From: Streptomyces thinghirensis
GTDB taxonomy: Bacteria; Actinomycetota; Actinomycetia; Streptomycetales; Streptomycetaceae
DNA: 64,000 nucleotides
Direction of reading: 5' to 3'
Assembly (NCBI GenBank): GCA_021502835.1
Contig: JAKFGP010000050.1
Span: 62,001 to 126,000 of the forward strand
Positions 18,995 through 28,258 of the stretch are shown in pieces; within the stretch, counting starts at the first letter, position 1, and each line of letters begins with the position of its first letter. Below the pieces are notes generated by a model, which did not search any database, was not told where the DNA came from, and saw nothing but the letters and a program-made list of their open reading frames with translations. Made by a program: the position numbers and the translations under genes.

Positions 18995-21140
18995 TCAGGC
19001 CGTCGCGTCCACCAGGGCCAGTTCGTGCAGGCGCTCCGGTGGCCCCGGGCGGGCGTAGTACCAGCCCCTGGGCCGTGTCGCAGCCGAGTATGCGCAGTTG
19101 CTCGGCCTGGGCGCCGGTCTCCACGCCCTCCACGGTGACCGCGAGGTCCAGGCTGTGGGCCAGGGCGACGATGCCCTCGACGATCTTGAGATCGACGGGG
19201 TCGGCCGGGAACTGCTGCATGCTCTGGGTGAAGGAGCGGTCGAGCTTGAGGACGCTCACCGGGAGGCGGCGCAGGTTGGCGAGGTTGGAGTAGCCGGTGC
19301 CGAAGTCGTCCAGGGCGATGTCGACGCCCATCTCGGCCAGCCGGCGCAGCGGCTTGAGCAGGTCGTCGTCCGCGCCGATCAGCGCCGACTCCGTGACCTC
19401 CAGGCACAGCGCGTCGGGCGCGACGCCGGTCCGCTCCAGGATGTCGACGGTGTCCTGGACCAGGCCGGGGTGGGTGAGCTGGCAGGGCGAGAGGTTGACG
19501 TTGATGCGCAGCGGACCGGCGGCGGTCGTCTCGCCGTACCGCTCCCGCCAGGCGCGGGCCTGGCGCACCGACTGCTCCAGCACCCAGCGGCCCAGCGGCA
19601 CGATCAGTCCGGTGTGCTCGGCGAGCGGATGAACCGGTCCGGGCCGAGCACCCCGTGCTGCGGGTGCAGCCAGCGCACCAGGGCCTCGGCGCCGCGCACG
19701 CTGCCGTCGCCGAGGTGCACCAGCGGCTGGTACTCGATGAAGAACTCGCCCCGCTCCAGGGCCGCCGGCAGCGCGGTCGTCAGGCCGTGCCGGGTGATGA
19801 CGCGGGCGTCGGCCTCCGGGTCGGCCAGCTCGTAGCGGTTGCCGCCCGCCGACTTGGCCCGGTACATGGTGATGTCGGCGCTGCGCAGCACTCTCCGCCG
19901 GGCTGCGCTCCCCCGCCGGGCCCTCGACGATGCCGATGCTGCCGCGCACGGTCAGCTCGCGGCCGTCGACGCTGATCGGGGCGAGCAGCGCGTTCATGAT
20001 CCGCCCGGCGAGTTCGTCGACCTCGTCCCGGGTGCCCGGGCCCGTGGTCAGCGCGACGAACTCGTCGCCGCCGAGCCGGGCGACCATCTCGCCGGGTGCG
20101 GTGGCGCAGGACTGCAGGCGGTCGGCGACCTCCACGAGCAGCCGGTCGCCGGCCGCGTGGCCCAGGCTGTCGTTGACGGTCTTGAAGCCGTCGAGGTCCA
20201 GGTAGCACAGGCCGAAGCGCTGGCCCGGGCCCGCGTTGAGCGCCTTCTCCAGACGTTCGAAGAAGAAGCTGCGGTTGGGCAGGCCGGTGAGCGCGTCGTG
20301 CGTGGCCTCGTAGCGCAGCCGCAGATTGAGCAGCCGGCGTTCGGTGGTGTCCTCCATCAGCGCGAGCTGGTACTGCGGGGTGCCGTCGGCGTCGCGCAGG
20401 AGGGAGACGGTCAGGTTGGTCCACAGGACCGTTCCGTCGGGCCGGTAGAAGGCCTTCTCCAGGTGGTAGGCCTCGCGCTCGCCGCGCACCAGTTCGTCGT
20501 AGAGCCGCCAGGTCTGGGGCGCGTCGTCGGGGTGCGACCACTCCCTGACGTTGCGGCCGCGCAGCGTCGGGTCGGCGATGCCGAACATGCGCATCAGGCC
20601 CCGTTCACCTGGAGGACGTTGCCGTCCAGGTCGGCGATGCCGATGCCTCTGGCGGCGCCCTCGAAGACCGCGCGAAAGCGGGCCTCGCTGTCGTGCAGGG
20701 CCTCGGCCACCACTCCCTGCGCCCCGCAGGGCGGCCTGCGCGATGGCCTCCTGCTCGGCGAGGGTCCGGGCGCGCAGCGCGGCGGCGAACCCGGCCGCCA
20801 TGGCGTGCTGCAGCCGTGCCGAACGGGCCCGCAGGCCCTCGGCGTCGCCGTCCTCGCCGCAGTAGAGCACGAGGTAGGCGTCGACGCAGTCCAGCGTCCG
20901 GGCGAGCGCCTCGGGGTCGGTGCAGTGGGAGTCGACCAGCGCGGCGCCGACCGCCCTGGCCCCGTCCGCGTCGAAGCTCCGCGCCCGCAGCACCTCGCTC
21001 AGCCGGCGGGCCAGCGGCAGCAGTTGTTCCTCGAACTCGGGCCGGGTCGACGACGTCGAGGTCACCGGGAACACCGCCCGGCTCCAGATCGTCGCGAACC
21101 GGCGCAGTCTGTCCTCCGGCCCGTCCGGTTCCGCGATCAC
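18995..21140 (-). CDS. rmdA: Bifunctional diguanylate cyclase/phosphodiesterase, RmdA-like (PAS-GGDEF-EAL)
   Basis: Makes or degrades c-di-GMP, the second messenger that controls Streptomyces development through BldD. About 715 residues: an N-terminal all-helical sensor region (1-145, RRFATIWSRAVFPVTST onward), a PAS/PAC domain (about 150-275; GIGIADLDGNVLQVNGALM, YHLEKAFYRPDGTVLWTNLT), a GGDEF domain (about 285-445; ALTGLPNRSFFFERLEKAL, RLGGDEFVALT intact) and an EAL domain (about 460-710; GAEALVRWLHPQHG, LEVTESALI, DDFGTGYSNLANLRRLP, LDRSF). Both catalytic motifs are intact. GTG start at 21140 overlaps the methyltransferase stop (GTGA), so the genes are coupled. Domain order and neighbourhood match S. 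coelicolor RmdA (SCO0928). Frameshifts near 20720, 20605, 19895, 19625 and 19060. Confidence 0.9.
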
Positions 21141-21948
21141 GCCGTACGCCCCACACCGGCGAACCCGGAGAACGTATACGGGTCCTCCTCCTCCGGCGCC
21201 TCCTCGGGCCGCCAGCGCGGCATCGGAACCAGTCCGGGTTCCACCATGTCGTACCCCTCGAAGAACCGCGCGATCTCCTCGCGCGAACGCATGATCAGCG
21301 GATTGCGGATGTCCTTGTACACGTCCACCGCGCCCCCGGCCCGCTCGGCGGGCAGCGGGATCCCCTCGTACGAGGCGTGCGTGAGCACGAGCATGCTGCC
21401 GGGCGCGAGCGCGTCGCTCAGCTCGGCCACCGCCGCATACGGGTCGTCCGCGTCTTCCACGAAGTGCAGTATGGCAACCAGCAGCAGGGCCACCGGCCGA
21501 TTCAGGTCGATCAGCCGCTCCACCTGGGGGCTGGCGAGGATCTCCCGGCTTGAGCAGGTCGGCGGCCACGACGTCCGCGTCGTCGTTGCCCGCCAGGACG
21601 GCCTCGCTGTGCGCGACCGCCACCGGGTCGTGGTCGACGTACACGACGCGGGCGCCGGGGCGGCTGCGTGCGGCCACCTCGTGGACGTTGCCGAAGGTGG
21701 GGATGCCGGAGCCGATGTCCAGGAACTGGTCGATGCCCTCGTCGGCCGCGAAGCGCACGGCGCGGCGCATGAACGCCCGGTTCGCCTGCATGATCTTGGG
21801 GAGGCCCGGCATGAACTCCATGGCCCTGCGGGCCGCTTCCCGGTCGACCTCGAAGTTGTGCGAACCGCCCAGGTAGAAGTCGTAGATCCGGGACACGCTG
21901 GGCACCGAGATGTCGATGCTGCGAGGGGGCCCAGGCGGGACGCTCCAT
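21137..21948 (-). CDS. SAM-dependent methyltransferase, DUF574 (PF04672) family
   Basis: About 270 residues. It starts MERPAWAPRSID-like and continues SVSRIYDFYLGGSHNFEVDR, AARRAMEFMPGLPKIMQANR, FLDIGSGIPTFGNVHEVA (SAM-binding loop), VVYVDHDPVAVAHSEAVLAG, LLLVAILHFVEDADDPYAAV, MLVLTHASYE and RSREEIARFFEGYDMVEPGL. This family is expanded in Streptomyces; substrates are unknown. Its stop overlaps the RmdA start (GTGA), so the two products are made together, which suggests a link to c-di-GMP signalling (inference). Frameshifts near 21925 and 21553. RBS GGAGAG precedes ATG at 21948. Confidence 0.9.
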
Positions 21949-22104
21949 CTAGCTCTCCAAGGGGCATTGGCGATCCGGTGTTCGAGCTGAGGCTACTGAT
22001 CGCCTGCCAAAGGGGCGAGCCCAAACGGAAATTGACCGTCCGTTCCCGGTCACTGCCTGCGGCACGTGCCGGGTGCCAAGGCAGACACCAAAGCGCGCGG
22101 AACG

Positions 22105-22142
22105 GGACCGTCCCCTCCGCCTGGGTACGGAGGGGACGGTCC
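22105..22142 (-). terminator. Terminator of the repeat-lipoprotein gene
   Basis: Perfect 15-bp stem (GGACCGTCCCCTCCG and its complement) with an 8-base loop, 37 bp downstream of the lipoprotein stop on the minus strand. Confidence 0.8.
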
Positions 22143-22178
22143 GCGGTCGCGCGCCGGGGGCGGCGGGCGGGGAGGCCG

Positions 22179-23126
22179 CTACTTCTCCGGCGCGCCGACC
22201 GGCTTTCCGTCGGGCGAGACGGCGTACCAGGTGCCGCCGACGCCCTGACCGTTGGTGTCGCCGGCCTTCTTGTCACCGGCGAAGGTGTAGATCGGCCAGC
22301 AGTCGACAGTCTGCTGCTCGGCGCCGTCGGGCCGGGTGAAGGTCATCAGGTCCTTCTTGACCACGCCCTCGGTGTCGTTGGGCTCCACGGGCGCGACGAC
22401 CGGCCACTTCTCCAGGCAGGCGCCGGTGCAGGCCGACACCGGCTTCGGCCAGGCCTCGTCCTTCATGAAGCGGTAGACGGTCATGCCGTTCTTGTCGACG
22501 ACGATCTCGCCGAGCTTCGGGTCGTCGCGGGTGGAGAGCCCGGGCGCCTCCTCGGCCTTGGCCTTCTTGCCGTCGGCGGCCAGCGCGTACCACTTGCCGC
22601 CGACGCCCTGGCCCTTGACGTCACCGGCGGCGGTGTCCTTGGCGTAGCGGTACGCGGGCCAGCCGCCGATGGTCAGCTGCTTGGTGCCGTCGGGGCGGGT
22701 GACCTCACCGAGCAGCGCCTTGTCGATGCCCTCGCCGGCGAGGGCATCGTCGGCAGCCACGGGCGGCCAGGCGGTGGCGCAGTCGTTCTCGCACGTCGTC
22801 TTGGGCGGCTTGGCGGTGTCCGCGTCGAAGCGGTAGAGGGTGCGGCCCGCTCCGTCGGTCACCAGTTCGCCGATCTCCGCGTTGGTGGAGACGGACAGCT
22901 TGCCCGCGGACTCCGGCGGGCTCGCCGACGCCTGGGCGCCGCCGGTGCCGCTCGCCAGTCCGTCGCCGGCCCCTGCTCCGATGTCGCCGACGTCGCCGGG
23001 CGCGGCCGTGGCGCCCACGTTCTGGCTGCCGGTGGCGCCGCCGCCGTCCTGGCCGCACGCCGTCGTCAGCGCCAGCACCACCGCAGCGCTCGCCACGAGT
23101 GAGGCGCTCCGCCAGGAGGTCTTCAT
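22179..23126 (-). CDS. Secreted-repeat lipoprotein (COG4315/PF03640), SCO0930-like
   Basis: Surface lipoprotein of about 315 residues, unbroken by indels. The signal peptide MKTSWRSASLVASAAVVLAL ends at the lipobox LTTACG. After a Gly/Ala/Ser linker come four copies of the about 45-residue secreted repeat of unknown function: IGELVTDGAGRTLYRFDAD, LTIGGWPAYRYAKDTAAGD, LGEIVVDKNGMTVYRFMKDE and VDCWPIYTFAGDKKAGDT. Each pair closes with GQGVGGKWYALAADG or GQGVGGTWYAVSPDG. CENDCATAWPP and CTGACLEKWPV provide cysteine pairs, likely disulfides. The function is not known. Near rmdA, as in S. coelicolor. ATG at 23126. Confidence 0.92.
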   Translation of the reverse strand: MKTSWRSASLVASAAVVLALTTACGQDGGGATGSQNVGATAAPGDVGDIGAGAGDGLASGTGGAQASASPPESAGKLSVSTNAEIGELVTDGAGRTLYRFDADTAKPPKTTCENDCATAWPPVAADDALAGEGIDKALLGEVTRPDGTKQLTIGGWPAYRYAKDTAAGDVKGQGVGGKWYALAADGKKAKAEEAPGLSTRDDPKLGEIVVDKNGMTVYRFMKDEAWPKPVSACTGACLEKWPVVAPVEPNDTEGVVKKDLMTFTRPDGAEQQTVDCWPIYTFAGDKKAGDTNGQGVGGTWYAVSPDGKPVGAPEK

Positions 23127-23461
23127 CGTCAATCCCCGATCGTCACGAAGGTGTTGGGGCGGCCGCTGCGCCGCCGCACGACACTGGGTACGCACGGCGC
23201 AGCCGGTTGTGTTCAACGGCGCCGCGGTTTTCTTTCCCGGCCGGACCAATACGGCGACCACGCCGGCGACCACCAGGGTGTCGCCCGACGAGCGGCGGAC
23301 CCGCCTCGACCCGCGAACCGCGCCTGCCACGCCCCTGCCCGTACACACGTGCGACTCCTTGGGGGGCAGAGGTGTGCGCTGGTCAAACCGCCGGTCGGCC
23401 CGTGTCCCCTCCTTCGGGGCAATCGTCCGGTAATCGGGCGTGGCCCGGCCCGGCAGGCTCC
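23127..23461. other. 335-bp intergenic region with possible small minus-strand ORF start
   Basis: Divergent region between the lipoprotein and the proline-rich protein. On the minus strand an AAGGAG sits six bases before a GTG at 23348 that opens a frame with a hydrophobic stretch (DTLVVAGVVAVLV) and runs in phase into the lipoprotein gene. It could be a frameshifted small membrane peptide or a chance frame. Otherwise nothing beyond promoter-length sequence was seen. Confidence 0.3.
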
Positions 23462-24092
23462 ATGATCTGCGTCGTGCATGGACCCGAACCGACCCGATCC
23501 GCTTCTGCCGGACGGGTGTTGGCCCTGGTGACGCTGACGTTCACACTCGTCGGCGTACCGGTCGGCCCGGCGCAGGCCGACGCCTGCGCGTACGCGTCGA
23601 CCGGACCGGGCGGCACCGACGCGGTTGCCGTCGCCGGGAGGCGACTCTCGGCCCACCTTCCCGCCGTGCCCCGAGCCCTCACCGACGCCCACTCCCACCC
23701 CGCCTCCCAAGCCGCCACCACCACCTCCGCCTCCGCCTCCGCTCCGCCGGAGCCCACTCCCCCGCCGCCCCCCGCGCCGAAGCCTCCCCGGCCGACGCCG
23801 CCCGACCCGAAGCCCGAGCCGCCGCCTCCGCCACCACCGGCGCCGGCCCGGCCCGGCACCGGCACCGCCCCCCAGCCCCACTCCTACGCCGACCCGTCCC
23901 GCGCCTCCGCGCCCGCCCCGTCGTCGGCCACGCCCACGCGCGCGCCGTCGCTGAGCCCGGTGCACTACCCCCGCTACCGCGCCGCCCGGCCCCAGCAGCG
24001 GTCCCCCGCGCGGGGCCACGTCGCCGCTCGTCTTCGTCCTGCTCATCACGGTGCCCGCGGTGGTCGCCGTCGCCGCGCTCCGTGCGCGCTGA
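23462..24092 (+). CDS. Secreted proline-rich protein with C-terminal membrane anchor
   Basis: About 210 residues. It starts MICVVHGPEPTRSASAG with a signal peptide (VLALVTLTFTLVGVPVGPAQ, cleavage after AQA). A short segment ACAYASTGPGGTDAVAVAG is followed by about 100 residues dominated by proline runs (PEPTPPPPPAPKPPRPTPP, PDPKPEPPPPPPPAPARP), likely an extended wall-spanning stalk. After correction near 24015 it ends with one hydrophobic helix, SPLVFVLLITVPAVVAVAAL, and RAR, stop TGA 24090-24092. No enzymatic domain. The central frame is uncertain because indels in C-rich runs (near 23635 and 23700) let two proline-rich frames alternate. Confidence 0.7.
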
Positions 24093-24108
24093 TCTTCTGG
24101 AGCCTCTC

Positions 24109-24873
24109 TTGCCGGAATGGCTTGTTCTCACCCTCGCGATGCTGGCGGCCTGTGTCGTGGTCGTCATCATCACCCTCCTACGGCACCGCCGGGCGTCCGA
24201 CGACGAGGACATCACCGAGACCCCGGACGTCATCGAGTACATGACGATGTGGATCGGCGTGGTGTACGCCATCGTCCTGGGCCTGGCCATCGCCGGTGTC
24301 TGGGAGGCACGCAGCGCCGCCCAGGACCACGTAAGGCGGAGGCGGTCGCGCTGCACGAGATCTCGGAACGCGTCCGGGTCTATCCGCCCGACGTCCGTGA
24401 CCGCATCCGGGAGGATGTCAACGCCTATGTCGGACACGTCGTCACCACCGAGTGGAAGGCCATGGCCGACCGCGGCGAGGTGACCGAGCGCGGCACAGAA
24501 CTCCTCGACCGCGTCCGCGCGGACGTCACCGACTACGAGCCGAGGACGGACTTCGAGGCCCAGGGCGTACCAGCCGCTCGTCGACCAGGTGACCGCGGCG
24601 GACCAGGCCCGCATCGCCCGGGCGGAGTCGACCGGGGCGACCATGCCGGGCGTGGTGTGGTTCGGGCTCGTCACAGGAGGCGTCGTCACGGTCGGCATGG
24701 TCTTCGCCCTGCAGATCCGGCGTACGGCGCGCGAACTGATCCTCGCCGGGCTGTTCTCGGCGCTGATCGCCTTCCTGCTCTTCCTGATCTGGGACTTCGA
24801 CGCACCGTTCAGCCGCGGCGTGGCGGCGTCGACGGATCCGTTCCTGAACCTGTTCCCGGGAGCCGAGGGCTGA
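24109..24873 (+). CDS. DUF4239 family membrane protein
   Basis: About 254 residues. The start is the TTG at 24109, seven bases after a TGGAG ribosome site; the product begins LPEWLVLTLAMLAACVVVVI. Two N-terminal helices (the second around MTMWIGVVYAIVLGLAIAGV) flank a DDEDITETPDVIEY segment. A soluble helical middle (AVALHEISERVRVYPPDVRD, TELLDRVRADVTDYEPR) is followed by two C-terminal helices (GVVWFGLVTGGVVTVGMVFA, LILAGLFSALIAFLLFLIWD). The function is unknown; this is the DUF4239/bestrophin-like topology. Frameshifts near 24335 and 24568. Starts 17 bp after the proline-rich gene, so probably co-transcribed. Confidence 0.85.
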
Positions 24874-24897
24874 CGCTCCACGCGGACGGGCACCTAC

Positions 24898-24945
24898 GGG
24901 CGTCCCCCGGCGGCCCCTGCACCGGGCACCCGCCGGGGGACGCCC
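24898..24945 (+). terminator. Terminator after the DUF4239 gene
   Basis: Perfect 16-bp inverted repeat (left arm 24898-24913, right arm 24930-24945) with a 16-base loop, 25 bp after the DUF4239 stop. Confidence 0.8.
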
Positions 24946-25110
24946 GACACACCAGGCACCGTCCCCTGAGCGGCCCACACATTGCCCCATTCGCGCGACT
25001 GCGATCGCGCCTACGTGCACGGTTTCCTAGCGTTTCGGGCATCGAGGTGCATTTCTGGCGCGAAGCGGAACAGGTCCGCCGCCGCTCCTCGGGGACCCGG
25101 AGGATTCACC

Positions 25111-25636
25111 ATGCGCGCGATACCCGCCGCCTCGGTCGCTCTGCTGGGCGTCGCCGCCCTTTCCGCCTGCGTACCGGCCGGGGCTGCCGTAGGGGGCAGC
25201 AGTTCGACGTTCGGCTTCACCGTCCATCCCGCCACGGTCGCGCCGGGCGGCGAGGGTCACGCTGGGGGTGGGCCGCGGTGCCGACGGCTGCCGGGGCCGC
25301 GTCACGGTCTCGTCGGCGGTGTTCGACACGGTCACCATCCCGCGGCACGAGTCGTCCGCGACGGCCAGGTCGACCGGGACGCCAGACGTGGGGCGGTCTA
25401 CCAGGTGACGTTCGCCTGCGCCAAGACGACCGGCACCGTGAACCTGACCATCGCGGGCCACCACTCCGACCACCCCACGCACGAACCCCGCCACCTCAAG
25501 GGCGTGCACGCCGGCGGGTGGCGGCGTCGCCAGGCTCGACGTGCAGGAGATCGGGCTCGGCGCCCTGCTCATCGCGGGCTCGGTCGGCGCGGCCTACCAC
25601 CTCTCGCGCCGCCGCTCCGCCGGGGACGGCGCCTGA
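25111..25636 (+). CDS. Secreted surface protein with C-terminal anchor helix
   Basis: About 174 residues. Signal peptide MRAIPAASVALLGVAALSAC, then a beta-rich domain (SSTFGFTVHPATVAPGG, GADGCRGRVTVSSAVFDTV, VTFACAKTTGTVNLTIAG) with two Cys positioned for one disulfide. A His-rich linker (HHSDHPTHEPRHLKG) leads to a C-terminal hydrophobic helix (IGLGALLIAGSVGAAYHL) and a basic SRRRSAGDGA tail. The layout of signal, beta domain, helix and Arg tail resembles a sortase substrate, but no LPxTG-type motif is visible. RBS GGAGG precedes ATG 25111. It resembles the protein at 25795-26290, with which it converges. Frameshifts near 25255, 25395 and 25520. Confidence 0.75.
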
Positions 25637-25654
25637 CATCCCCGCCCCGCGTCG

Positions 25655-25703
25655 GACAGGGCTTCGCCCCGGACCCGTTGTGGACCCGGGGCGAAGCCCT
25701 GTC
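25655..25703. terminator. Bidirectional terminator between two convergent surface-protein genes
   Basis: Perfect 18-bp stem (left arm 25655-25672 starting GACAGGGC, right arm 25686-25703) with a 13-base loop, between genes ending at 25636 (+) and 25795 (-). Confidence 0.85.
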
Positions 25704-25794
25704 GACGTGACGTCGGCGCGCGGTCGAAGGGGCCGCACGGACCCGCCTGTGAAGGCGAGCCCGTACGGTGCCGGACGAAGCGGACGGGGACGGT

Positions 25795-26290
25795 TCAGAT
25801 GCGCCGCTCGGCCCGGCGGCGCATCCAGAACAGGCCACCACCGGCGACGGCCGCGGCGACGAGCCCGCCGCCGATCGCGATGTCGGTCGGGGTCGCCCCG
25901 CTGGAGCTGCTGCCGCCGACGCCGCCGCGGACGCCGCCGATGACGGTGAAGGCCGCCGGACGCGTCAGTCGCCTGCCCGAGCAGTTGACGGTGATGTCGT
26001 AAGAGCCCGGCCGGGCGTCCTCCTTGATGGTGGCGGTGCCCTTGGAGGTCTCGTTGGCACCCTTGACCGGGGTCAGGTGGGTCGTCCGGAACGCGTCCGA
26101 GGTCATCGTGCCGCCCTGCGGGCAGCCGTCGACCGTGACGGTCATCTGACCGCCGCGGGCGATCACACTGGGCAGCGCGACGATGTTGGACGGCTGGTTG
26201 TGGTCGCCGCCGGCGGTGGCCGTGGGGGCGGCCAGCCCGAGGGACAGCGACCGCGGCGCCGGCTGCCGCGAGGGCACGAGTGTTACGCAT
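25795..26290 (-). CDS. Secreted surface protein with C-terminal anchor helix
   Basis: About 165 residues. Signal peptide MRNTRALAAAGAAVAVSLGL ending LAAPTATA, then a domain with two Cys (TVTVDGCPQGGTMTSDAFRT, PGSYDITVNCSGRRLTRPAA, FTVIGGV). A Gly/Ser spacer (RGGVGGSSSSGATPTD) leads to a C-terminal helix (IAIGGGLVAAAVAGGGLFWM) and RRRAERRI. It has the same architecture as the convergent protein at 25111-25636 and both flank a class F sortase gene. No LPxTG-like motif is seen. RBS GGAGG before ATG 26290; one frameshift near 26245. No function is recognised. Confidence 0.8.
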
Positions 26291-26620
26291 GTGATCCTCC
26301 GCGGAAGACGCCCCCGGGTCCCGTCCCCGGTCGATCGGCGAGAAAGCGCCTCCCAGAAAGACCCTCAGTTGACCTGCGCGGAGCCGCATTTCGGGAATGG
26401 TCCGTCCTGGTGAGGGGGCATACCGGGCCGGTGCCGCGCGAGTGGATATCGCCGCAGGTCACGGACCGTCAGAAATTTCCTGCCGGGAAATCCCGGATGG
26501 CTCATGGAAGGGCGTGCGCGCCACCCGTTCGCCGCCGCCCCGTCGCCGGTCGGGCGCACGGCGCATAGCGTGCTCGTATGCGCGAATGACACGGCGACGG
26601 CCGCGTCGAGGGGATGGCGA
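26291..26620. other. 330-bp divergent regulatory region
   Basis: Separates the surface-protein gene (minus) from the sortase gene (plus). It is less GC-rich than the flanks in places (around 26470-26490) and holds a short inverted repeat listed separately. No coding sequence with a ribosome site was found. Confidence 0.5.
26475..26491. promoter_or_regulatory. Inverted repeat upstream of the sortase gene
   Basis: ATTTCC-N5-GGAAAT, a perfect 6-bp palindrome in a relatively AT-rich pocket 130 bp before the sortase start. It may be an operator; no regulator can be assigned. Confidence 0.35.
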
Positions 26621-27283
26621 ATGTATGCGTCCGAGTTGGCCGAAGAGGAGGAGCGGACCCGGAAGCGCGCTCCCTGGGGCGTGATAGCGCTTGTTCTGCT
26701 GACCGGGCTCGCGCTCATCCGGAACGGTTCGGGGAATTCGACGTGGGCCCGCCGCAGCCGGCGTCGGCCGCCGCCTCGGACACCCGCGTCGCGGGGGCGA
26801 CGACGCCGCCGCGGGCCTCACGCCGCTGCCGTACTCGGTGCCCGACCGGGTCGGCATTCCCGCCATCCAGGTGGACGCGCCGATGATGCCGGTCGGTCTC
26901 GACGCGGACGGCTGGGTCGGCGCGCCGCCGCCCGAGGACCCGAATCTGGCCGGCTGGTTCACCGGCGCGGTCTCCCCCGGGGAAAAGGGCACCGCGGTCG
27001 TCGTCGGCCATGTCGACAACCAACAGGGGCCCGCCGTCTTCTACGGGCTCGGGGCGCTGAAAAAGGAAACAAGGTCGACGTGCACCGCCAGGACGGAAAG
27101 ACGGCGGTCTTCGAGATCTACGGCATCGAGGTTTTCGAGAAGGACGATTTCCCCGGCGACCGGGTGTACGCCTCCAAAGGCAGCCCGGAATTGCGGGTCA
27201 TCACCTGCGGTGGCGGTTTCTCGAAGCAGAACGGATACGAGGGGAACGTCGTCGCCTTCGCCCGCATGACCGGGATCCGCTGA
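26621..27283 (+). CDS. Class F sortase
   Basis: Membrane-bound transpeptidase that attaches proteins to the cell wall. About 220 residues: a short cytoplasmic part (MYASELAEEEERTRKRAPWG), one signal-anchor helix (VIALVLLTGLALI), a linker, and the sortase barrel. Catalytic residues are visible: His in VVVGHVDNQQGPAVF, Cys in LRVITCGGGFSKQNGY and Arg in NVVAFARMTGIR. The VGIPAIQVDAPMMPVGLDAD strand and WVGAPPPEDPNLAGWFTG segment are typical of class F. ATG at 26621. Frameshifts near 26735, 26810 and 27060. It neighbours two putative surface proteins and a polysaccharide deacetylase, which suggests a cell-wall locus; true substrates are unknown. Confidence 0.93.
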   Translation: MYASELAEEEERTRKRAPWGVIALVLLTGLALIRNGSGNSTWARRSRRRPPPRTPASRGRRRRRGPHAAAVLGARPGRHSRHPGGRADDAGRSRRGRLGRRAAARGPESGRLVHRRGLPRGKGHRGRRRPCRQPTGARRLLRARGAEKGNKVDVHRQDGKTAVFEIYGIEVFEKDDFPGDRVYASKGSPELRVITCGGGFSKQNGYEGNVVAFARMTGIR

Positions 27284-27314
27284 GCGTGCCCCGGCCGGGC
27301 GGGCGTCGCGGGCG

Positions 27315-28149
27315 TCAGACGTAGCGCCGCCGGGGGACGGTGAGGTGGTAGCCGGAGTCCAGCAGCTCCGGCAGGTAGGAGCGCAGGGCGCGGACGCTCT
27401 GCGAGCGGTCGCCCCCGGCGTCGTGCGAGAGCACCACGACGCCGGGGGCGGCGCCGTCCCCACCCGGTCGACGATGGTGCCGGTGCCGGGGGTGGTCCAG
27501 TCGAGGGTGTCGACGGTCCAGGCGAGCGGTTCCATGCCGAGTTCGGCGCCGAGTTGGAAGGCGGCGCGGTTCCACGCTCCGTACGGGGCCCGGAACCACC
27601 GGGGCGGCTCGCCGTAGGCCTGCTCGACGACTTCGCTCGTGCGCTCCATCTCGGAGCGGATTCGGCGCCGGCCGAGCTTGGTCAGCAGCGGGTGGGACCA
27701 GGTGTGGTTGCCGACGACGTGCCCTTCGTCGGCCATCCGGGACAGCAGGTCCCTGTGGTAGTCCGCCATCTCGCCGCACACGAAGAACGTCGCGCGCACG
27801 TCGTACTTCGCCAGTGTGTCCAGGATGTCCGGGGTGTAGCGGGGGTCGGGCCCGTCGTCGAACGTGAGCAGCATGGTGCGGCCCCGGCCCGACACGCGCA
27901 GGATCGGCTCGCTGCGCACCGGGGTACGCGCGGGCGCGGCACGTGGCGCACCGTATCCGGTCAAGGGCTGAAGGCGGTATGCGGAGGGCTTGAGCGGGCG
28001 GTGCGCCGGGGAACCCGGGGCGGGGGCGACCGGCCGGGCCGGTCCGTCCCCCAGGGCCACCGCGAGCGCGCCGGCGGTGCCCGCCGCTCCACGGCCGCGG
28101 CGCCGGCCAGCAGTGCGCGGCGTCGTGTCAGCAACTGATCCTTCTTCAT
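27315..28149 (-). CDS. Polysaccharide deacetylase family protein (NodB domain)
   Basis: Exported carbohydrate esterase family 4 protein, about 277 residues. The N-terminus MKKDQLLTRRRALLAGAAAV has a twin-arginine-like RRR followed by a hydrophobic stretch. The NodB domain shows TMLLTFDDGPDPRYTPDILD (motif 1, catalytic and metal Asp), VVGNHTWSHPLLTKLG (H-x3-H metal site), RWFRAPYGAWN (motif 3) and VVVLSHDAGGDRSQ (motif 5). The substrate is probably peptidoglycan or a surface GlcNAc polymer. Frameshifts near 28080 and 27460. ATG 28149. It converges with the sortase gene. Confidence 0.92.
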
Positions 28150-28258
28150 GACTCATCAGTCGCCCGGCCACGGTCCGGCGCACCTGAGCAACACCGGTGC
28201 GGCGGCACGGAACCACCCGCACGGCCCAAGATCACGAGCGACCGGATAGCCTCGCCGC

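Noticed and set aside
19839..23102. A 1087-codon open frame on the plus strand
   Set aside because: It runs antisense to the RmdA-like, methyltransferase and lipoprotein genes, has no recognisable domain, and is the usual third-position GC shadow of real genes on the other strand.
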